Assembly: GCA_013339895.1 (NCBI GenBank)
Contig: JABACO010000001.1
Coordinates: forward strand, 24,312,245 to 24,376,244
Direction of reading: 5' to 3'
Origin: Ephydatia muelleri
Lineage: Eukaryota; Porifera; Demospongiae; Spongillida; Spongillidae
Length of the DNA stretch: 64,000 nucleotides
Shown here: piece after piece, positions 56,701 to 64,000 of the stretch
Layout of the letters: the number at the start of each line of letters is the position of its first letter
Position numbering within the stretch: position 1 is the stretch's first letter
The notes under the pieces: model-generated
Databases searched by the model: none
The model's input: only the letters and a program-made list of their open reading frames with translations
What the model was told of the DNA's origin: nothing
Position numbers and translations under genes: made by a program

Positions 56701-59700
56701 GTCATTAAGCTAAAATTTGATTATTGTAAAATGTGCGCTATTATCCAATGTTGAATCCAAACCACTATTTTTATGTATGATTCCTGCAGATTTGTATGAA
56801 ACAAGCACCAAAATACCCAGTGGTGCTTCACAGGTACATGCTCATGTTTGCTTGCTATAGTATCCTATGCAGTCCTAGCTTAAAACATTATCATGTATAT
56901 ATATCTGTGCAGTCAAGTAACATGGCAATGATCAATGCTGCTAAACAAATTAGAATGCTAAAGCAACAGCTATTAATAATATTGGTAATCCTGTGCTAAT
57001 ACACGATATAAATCAATTTGGTTTTTAAAGTCAATTTTGTGAAATGCATGTAATTCATGCATGCTTGATTCTGTACAGGATGAGTTGGGCTCCCTCTTCC
57101 GTAATGCTGCACGCTACAGTGAAAATGAGTCAAACTTGCAACTCATCTTGCAGCTCCTAGAAGCAGGAACAAGTGTAAATTTAAAGGACGTTGTAAGTCT
57201 CTAATTTCACCCACTAGTATGTTAATGCACATTGGGAGACTATAAGCAACTTTAATAACTCTGATAAAACATAAAATGTAGTAGTACATTTGATAATAGG
57301 TGTAAGCACAATGAGGATGTAACATATATTTTTCTATGATCAAATTTCATTATTAATGAGATTGAATTATTGAAACATACAAGTTTGTTAAGACATATAA
57401 ACATTAACCGACTGAATATCATGTTCTCTCTTTGATTTTTTCTGCAGGATTACGCACCTAAATGCTCTATAAGTACTATTGAGCACTTTAATCACATTTG
57501 ACTTCTAAACATTGAACAAAGATTTTTTGCACCTCCATTTACAGGACTGGTACACATGTTATCTTTAAAATGAAAATATTCAGTCCTGTACATGTGCTAA
57601 CTATGTTGTTGAAAGTATCTAGAATTATTCCACATAACGTTGCAGAAAGGGAACACTCCACTTCACATTGCAGCCGAGAACGGTTGTGACAAAATAGTGT
57701 CACTACTTATTTCCAGAGGTGCATCTGTCAATCTACCAGATGAGGTAAAATCATTGAAAAAAAAGGTATATTTGGAATGTGGAGGGTAGTCATTGACGCT
57801 AGTTTGAAACAATTCCATGACTTAATGCATAGCATCAACCTTATACTAAAATATTATATTATAAATATTATAGCACTTTTTTTTCAAGACACATTGACTG
57901 TGCATGACATTGCCTTCTTAAGGGATCATTATTTTTATTGAAATGCACTATGTATTGTGGGCTACTTAATTCCACTTTGGACAGCCGGCCTATGATTTTC
58001 AAAGTGATGTTTCATTGAAGAAAATAAACTAGCATACAAACAGATCGTTATTTATTTCAATAGGATAATTTGAATCATTTATTATGCACTCTCATGCCAT
58101 TAGAAATAAAATAAGGCTATTAATACTAGCTACTCATGCCATTAAAATTGTTGCATAGTATCAGGACTTAATAATAATAATAATAATAATATTTCTCAAT
58201 GCATTGTACAGATAATGCACTGTAAGAGGCAAGTAATGGCATGAGTAAATGCACTTATATACTTCCTATTTAAATGGATACAGTTTACAAAAGGGAGATA
58301 GATCTACAGTTTGGAGGTGAGACATGAAGGCGATGATATTCTTTGTAGATACAACATGTTGTGGCAAAGAATTCCATTAGGAACAACCCTAGATGTAAAA
58401 AAGTATAGCCGAAAATCGTGACGAGGTATGGTGATCGACTGGAGCCTGAATGAATTTCCTCGAGTGGAATGAACGTTTGAACTGACCGTAAACATCTCAG
58501 CTGCATCAATATCCAAAAGCTTATTCACAATTTTGTAACACATTGTAAGGTCAAAATAAACACGATGATATTCTAACGATGATAAATTAAGATTTGCTAA
58601 CCTGGACGCATAATCCATGTGAGGAAGCCTTGCACGTTTACAAATTTCTCGTGTGAAGAAACGCTGAACTCCTTCTATATGCTCAATATCCTTAAACAGC
58701 CAAGGACTCCAGACTGGAGTGTTGAATTCTAAAAGTGGCCTGACGTAGGTTTTAAATACATTAATTCAGAAATAATAGATTCCATCACTTTGCAACATAT
58801 ACTGGTCATAGAAACAGGGCGATAGTTACAAGGAAGTTGACGAGCTCCCTTTTTAAAAATTGGACACACATAACCGACTTTCCAACAGCAGGCAGGATAC
58901 CGCTTTCCATAGACATAGTAAACACACAATTTAGAGGGAATGCTATTGCAGGAGCAATAGACTTCAGAAAAAATGCAGGAAAACCATCAGGAGTTTTAGA
59001 GCATTTGTTTGGTAGGTTCCTAACACTTTGTCATAAGTAAAACTGATGATATTTAGAGATTTTGTGCTTTGTATACGAAGAGGAAAATGTTGGTGTTTGC
59101 CATTGTCTTTAGTAAAAACAGAAACAAAGTATTTATTGAGATGTTCACATTTGTCACAATCTTCAAAGTACCATCATCACTCAATAGAGGTGGTATACCC
59201 ACACTACTATTAAGTTTGGAGTTAACATAGGCATAAAATCTAGATATGTTCTTGCTTTTAGCAATATCAAGCTCCCTTAAAGAGTAATAAGACTTGACTG
59301 CTTCATCGTATTGTTTAGCATACTGTCTATATATCAGCTTATTCTTGGGGTACCAGTATTGAGGAACGACTGTGCTTCGGAACAGAAGATTTCCTAGGAT
59401 GAATATGAGAAAGGGGTACAAACTCAGAGACTGAATATTCCAAAACTTGAGATATTTTAGTCCAGAATTCATCTGCATTTAGACTATTATTGTAAAGTAA
59501 TAACCAATCAACACCTAATAGATACGAAATAAGAGAAGGATAGTCAGTATGTCTAAAGTCTCGAAAACAAGGACTAGGGTTGGGTTTAGGTATACCAGGA
59601 CAAAGGACTGAGAAGTCCACTGCGCTATGATCACAGGTACTGGAGAAAGGCTCAACAACTGCTAAGTCATGGATTAATCATGGGTTCGAAGCAAAGACAA

Positions 59701-62700
59701 GGTCAATACAATTTGCGCCATGTGTAGGACAATCAACAACTTGTGTAAGACCATTCTGAAGCGTGCAGGTTACAACTTTAATGACTACTCAGCATTTCCA
59801 TGTCGCAATTAGTATAATACTATATGCTAATGTTATTATCTAGAAACATTTTTAAAAAGAACATCTATATTGAATGCTAAATGCTAAATGTTGCACATGT
59901 ACAGTGCACAACTATTGGATGTAACTTTTTTCACAATGCAGGCAGGCTATACCGCTCTCAGCTGGGCTGCTAAACAAGGTCATTCAAGTACTGCTACTCT
60001 TCTTCTGAAAAATGGGGCTGACATAGAGAACACAGATAAAGAAGTCTGTTGTGCTAATTAAAGCTAACAATGATTCTATACATTTGTTCTACGGCTATTA
60101 GTTGCAGGGCGTCTTGAGTGACTCTCTCCCATCCACTGTATTAATAGAGAGGGGAGGTAGAGGGATTCATGTTAAGAATATTTAATTATGATTCATACAA
60201 ATACAGCCAGTTTTTAGAGAGCATGTTGGCAACGTCTCTTTATTTGAAGTTCAAGTTGTTGTGTTTCATTGTATTATAAAGAAATGACTTTTCCTTCGGA
60301 TTGTAGCACGAACATTCCATTGCATTTTTTTGCTTCTTTGATTTTTCAGATGGTTTAAAAGGTAACAATGATTGATATAGTATAAAAATAGACACACACA
60401 TTAAAAGTAATGAAATGAGTTTCTTTTACAACCCAACAAAGTAAGATCCAATAATGTATGACAATTTATGCAGGGAGCTTATGAATAGTTACAGCACTCT
60501 TTTTGAATTATTTATTATTGAAATAACTGTTATCTGCCAGTGTGGTACATTATTGCATTCATTGTATAAATACCTCTGTAACCACATTATGAAATGCAAT
60601 TGTTGACTTTCTAGATTTGTGGTATGGCTATCTGTGCATAAATGTTAGGCATTCATCTGTTACTGAATGCACTTATTTCCAGGATGGTTACACGGCTCTT
60701 CATATTGCTGCTATTGGAGGTCATTCGGCAATGGTAAAAATACTGTTAGCCCACCGCGCCGATTTATACACAAAGGACAAGGTATACTTTGTCACTGATA
60801 TATTAAGCATGCAGGAAATTAGTATGACAGTAGTAGTTGAAATAATGTTATTTACATCGATACAGCACCTCTGTATGATCTGTGTCTCCATTGTAGTATG
60901 GAAGAACAGCACAAGAAAACGCTAAGTTGCACAACCGAACAGAGGTTCAGGACTTGTTGGAAAGTGCCAAGGTACACATACTGTATCTAATGCCTGATGA
61001 CATTTGGAGATAGGTAAATTTGCTATCTTATGTTTATGAAACGTGACTCCTAATATTGGGTTTCATTCAAAACTGTAATTCAGCATCATGTGCTACACTC
61101 TTAAATAGCAGGCTGGGTACGTCTCACTGCAATTCCATAAAAACCTTCATTGAATATTACTACTTCTACACCTTCCACTTGCATTGATCCAATTTCATCC
61201 ACAACTATTAATTTATAATAGTCCATCATACTCTTAGAATGAAATAATTGATGCGGAAATCAATGGACATGCATACACACATACATTAAAATTGCTAAAA
61301 CAAAAAAGCATGGGCACATTAGTGGAAAGAAATACCTTGCTATATGGCACAATAATTACTATCTGAAAATTGATAAACAAGATGTGTAAAAAACAATAGT
61401 GAAGGAAGGGGGGGGGGAGGGGAGAGCTTCATCCAATAAATCATCACCCCAAGGGAGGCAAAGTTGAGCCCTATGGTGTAATCACAGTTTCAATTGCACT
61501 GTGAATATTCTGATACTGATGCTTCCATCACTTTGCAGGATGAGGATAACTGCCGTCTTAGAACAGCATGTTACTATGGACATCTTGAAATGGTCAAAAG
61601 ATGCATAGCAAAAGCACAAACTGATTCCACAGATTTTGTAAGTTGTACAAGCAAGTACACTGTAAATAAAATTGAAATTAAATAGTTTGAGTCAGACTTT
61701 CAAATTCATCAGTCATTTGGTGCTGAACTCATGAAACTTTGAGAAGTACCAACCAGTTATGGCTAGTTACTTGGTGGAATGCCATTGTGAAAGAATATAA
61801 GACATAATGAGTAGACTTGATCAGATGTTATGTAAACTGAAATTGATACTTGTCACAATCTTGCAGACTAATATGAAAGATTGCAACTTTCTTCATGTTG
61901 CACTAATAGGTGCCAATCGGAAAAACGTTTAGCACTATTTGTAACTTTTTAATAATTATTTTAATTCTTACCAAGGCTGGCAACTCTGCCCTTCATCTTA
62001 TTGCACAAAATAAGAAAGATTTGGTGGACATTGTAGGCATTCTACTTGCACAAGGATTTTCAATTCATAAAACAGACAAGGTATGATTCTGTTACAATGA
62101 ATTGCTGCATGTCATAATGCGAGAGTAGTAACAAATTAAATGTACACATGTTTACTCACAGCTGAAGCGAAGTGCACTTCATTTAGCTTCACGCAGTGGA
62201 AACAGCCAAATTGTTACGTTCTTACTATCTAAAGGAGCCGAGGTCAACTCTTTGACTGAGGTAAGTAATACCATTCTGTATTTGCTGCAAGTGCCCTGTT
62301 CCTGTATGCAGTATATTACAATTTTAGACTTAAATGAAATATATATTCAATGAGACACTGAAAAGATGCTTTTAATATTGCATTATAAACCATTGTATCA
62401 TTAGCCAAATTCTTTTATATGAATACAGAAGAATCGATCTGCTCTTCATTATGCGGCTATGGGTGGCTACATAGAAATTGCAACCACTCTGCTGCACCAT
62501 GGAATAGATATTAATATGAAAGATCAGGTACAGAGATATATGGCTTCACTGAAATTATTCCACTACACAGTACTGCCATATAATAGTGTATCCACGAGAG
62601 GAATATGTTCAAATGTGTAGTATTAAAAAAGAGTAAGATAATTGATTGATACAAACATGCAAATGAACGATTATGTAAAACTGATAGAATTATATTCATT

Positions 62701-63218
62701 GAATGGTGTGTGGGTGTGTCTGTTTGTGTGTGTATGATATTATTCATTGCATATATTTGTCTGATTTATTTGTGTCAACTTACATTAGCATTGAGTCATA
62801 ATGCTAGGTGTGAGTTCCAACGCAATCTGATAGTGCTTTGTTCTGATTACAATATGGGCAGAGTGAAGAGTGTTGACTAGGGGAAAATAAATGTATTGTT
62901 ACTGTTATAAAACGTTTTAACGAAAATGAGTGTGTTCACAATACTCTATTATTGATATTGGTAAAATCAGTGGTTGCTTTCTTGATAGACACTGAGGATC
63001 CCATATCCATACTTTCTTATGCTTCGACACTGGCTTGATGTATTTACACTCTGATTTTGTTTCTTAGTATGGAAATACTGCCCAGATGTATGCGGCCAAA
63101 TTTTCTAAACATGACATGGATGTTTTTTTGTCACGCAAGGTAACATTATTGACTCCAAATCTGTGTATTATATACTGTTTGGTTTTTGTTTCTCAGACTG
63201 AACAGAAAATTTCTACAG
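52365..63218 (+). CDS. Ankyrin-repeat gene, one repeat per exon, 5' part
   Basis: The first coding exon is only 12 bp: ATG GCA GAT GAG at 52365-52376, then GTATGT. About 24 further exons follow, nearly all 72-114 bp, phase 0 at both ends and each encoding one ankyrin repeat (GxTALHxAAxxGHxxxVxxLLxxGA). They fall into four super-repeats: a cap-like exon without TALH, two to four canonical repeats, and a closing exon with the YGxTAxxYA pattern and no loop. Ankyrin stacks are protein-binding scaffolds. The last visible exon (63197-63218) leaves in phase 1, so the gene continues downstream. Two defects are seen: a stop in the exon at 61867, and a GA rather than GT after the exon ending 60040. An intronic LINE lies between exons at 57744 and 59942. 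Domain call is certain; the partner domain is unknown. Confidence 0.88.
54451..56984 (+). CDS. Ankyrin super-repeat B and linker exons
   Basis: Ankyrin exons: 54451-54543 (YDNLLQNACYFGNLKSV), 55059-55157 (VGNTCLHIAAEQGHKDVV), 55364-55462 (FGRTALQLAVQKGNISMF), 55618-55728 (KNRTVLHYAAIGGFRLLV) and 56316-56393 (FGRSPFDYATCFQQADVA). Three small linker exons follow: 56569-56611 (43 bp, leaving in phase 1), 56790-56833 (44 bp, restoring phase 0) and 56913-56984 (72 bp, helical MAMINAAKQIRMLKQQLL). The linker separates block B from block C. Confidence 0.82.
57079..60971 (+). CDS. Ankyrin super-repeat C, interrupted by an intronic LINE
   Basis: Exons: 57079-57192 (cap, DELGSLFRNAARYSENES), 57646-57744 (KGNTPLHIAAENGCDKIV), 59942-60040 (AGYTALSWAAKQGHSSTA), 60683-60781 (DGYTALHIAAIGGHSAMV) and 60897-60971 (YGRTAQENAKLHNRTEVQ). 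After 60040 the sequence is GAAGTCTGT. The usual GT is missing and the nearest donor is three bases on, which would add one Glu codon and keep the frame. The intron 57745-59941 holds a minus-strand LINE. Confidence 0.8.
58180..59790 (-). mobile_element. CR1/L2-like LINE fragment in an ankyrin intron
   Basis: Read on the minus strand: an APE-type endonuclease end (LTQVVDCPTHGANCIDLVFA, then CDHSAVDFS, near 59760-59600), a connector (YRQYAKQYDEAVKSYYSLRE, 59340-59280), the start of the RT (GYVCPIFKKGARQLPCNYRP then VSMTSICCKVMESII, about 58880-58760), then a jump past the RT core to the C-terminal tail RLANLNLSSLEYHRVYFDLT (58610) and TRGNSF. The RT core is deleted. The 3' end meets an (ATT)n tract at 58168-58190, a usual tail for this clade. 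It is inactive and inserted antisense to the host gene. Confidence 0.78.
61539..63218 (+). CDS. Ankyrin super-repeat D with a broken exon
   Basis: Exons: 61539-61637 (cap, DEDNCRLRTACYYGHLEM), 61867-~61932 (TNMKDCNFLHVALIGANRKN then TAG), 61976-62080 (AGNSALHLIAQNKKDLVD), 62162-62260 (LKRSALHLASRSGNSQIV), 62429-62527 (KNRSALHYAAMGGYIEIA), 63068-63139 (YGNTAQMYAAKFSKHDMD) and 63197-63218 (22-bp microexon, TEQKIST, phase 1 exit). The exon at 61867 has lost the second half of its repeat and runs into the next acceptor after about 35 bp. Because its neighbours are phase 0, skipping it would leave the frame intact. Confidence 0.8.
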
Positions 63219-64000
63219 GTATTTAGTTTGGTATCAATTATATATGTGCTGATATATATCTGCATGATTTGCTAATTCTTTGAATATGCTGCTGAATAAA
63301 AAATTCGTAAAACTATTATGTGTCAGGTTTCATGATTATTCTTTAATTAGAATTTGTATTACAATTGCACTGCTTGACGTCAGAATTTAATGTTTTAACA
63401 CATTGGTCTATTTTGATTAACATGCATGGTAAATGGCACATATACTCAATATGAACAAGATAGAGAAGTTTCACGATAGTAATGTATATCAAGTTCAATT
63501 TTATTATTAACAGTACGACGATAAAATGTGTATGTATATATTAAGTGTGCAACAAAAACACATTTCATTCTAATAGACATACACATCTTTAAATTCACAT
63601 TCAGATTAAAAATTTTATATTTGTTATAGCATGAAAACACATAGCCACACAATTTCATGTTATCTACACAGTCTTAGTTTGTCCCAAAACATTCATCATA
63701 CAATTTTGTAGTATAGTCGGTATCCATTGTAAGCCACAAGAATGGAAAGAGGGGTAATAGCAGAGCTACATGTAACCTGTTAGAAATAATCCACTCTCAC
63801 ATTGCAACCCAAAAACACAACTTGGATACTAATCCTATGTCAAATAAATGCAACAAACGAACACTTGCATACTGGGACATTAAATGCTGTACATACATTT
63901 AATACTTGAACAGTATATTTCAATGTCATACAAATAAAAGCAACGTAGTGTTAACAATGATGCAACCTGTTTTTAAAACTGGAACTATATTATTCTTCAT
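63219..64000. other. No recognised content (probable ankyrin-gene intron)
   Basis: AT-rich. The preceding exon leaves in phase 1, so the next exon is expected to the right, probably outside the window. Confidence 0.5.

Noticed and set aside
57453..57500. Possible extra ankyrin exon after TTTTCTGCAG
   Set aside because: The frame (DYAPKCSISTIEHFNH) has no ankyrin pattern and no donor before its stop.

Overview
The window reads as nuclear DNA of an early-branching animal, most likely a sponge. It is AT-rich, its genes are split into short exons with GTAAG-type donors, and it combines a Roc-type GTPase with Death and ZU5 domains, a one-repeat-per-exon ankyrin gene, divergent polyubiquitin exons and a receptor-independent TKL-like kinase remnant. 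The sponge assignment is inference from gene content. Nothing supports a bacterial, viral or organellar origin, and no rRNA, tRNA or CRISPR array was recognised.

Layout. 0-4.6 kb: tail of an unidentified degenerate element, a small MITE and a dispersed repeat. 4.6-21.5 kb: a plus-strand multi-exon gene encoding a Roc GTPase (P-loop exon, then a large exon with the DxGGQ and THKD motifs), three tandemly duplicated Death-domain exons, and a ZU5 exon carrying a frameshift. Its introns hold a degenerate repeat-rich coding relic (6.0-8.3 kb), a non-LTR retrotransposon with an endonuclease-like tail (11.6-13.5 kb), MITEs, and Ty3/gypsy debris (18.7-20.1 kb). 21.5-25.3 kb: transposon scraps. 25.3-32.2 kb: two paralogous ubiquitin-repeat loci. 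The first is followed by a heptad-repeat coiled coil and a broken kinase whose C-terminal tail is split by a hAT transposon with terminal inverted repeats. 33-34.7 kb: a MITE with a 5-bp target duplication, a long foldback and a LINE fragment.

35.66-38.63 kb holds the most striking object: a complete but decayed element of the Transib/RAG1-like class. It has a minus-strand transposase relic, terminal inverted repeats beginning CACAGTG (identical to the V(D)J recombination-signal heptamer) and a perfect 5-bp target duplication CAGTG. 40-45.7 kb: three intact AT-rich ORFs of an unnamed, transposon-like family, surrounding a 2.6-kb array with 18 copies of the palindrome TTGAAATTTCAA. 47.4-48.9 kb: a degraded ZMYM1-like hAT relic. 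49-51.5 kb: long microsatellites and homopolymers.

52.4-63.2 kb: the 5' part of a plus-strand ankyrin gene, starting with a 12-bp coding exon and built as four super-repeats of about five phase-0 exons. An intronic CR1/L2-like LINE, one exon with a stop and one odd donor are its blemishes. It runs to or past the window end. Overall there are two substantial host genes (Roc-Death-ZU5 and ankyrin), a decaying ubiquitin-kinase locus and heavy transposon traffic between and inside them.
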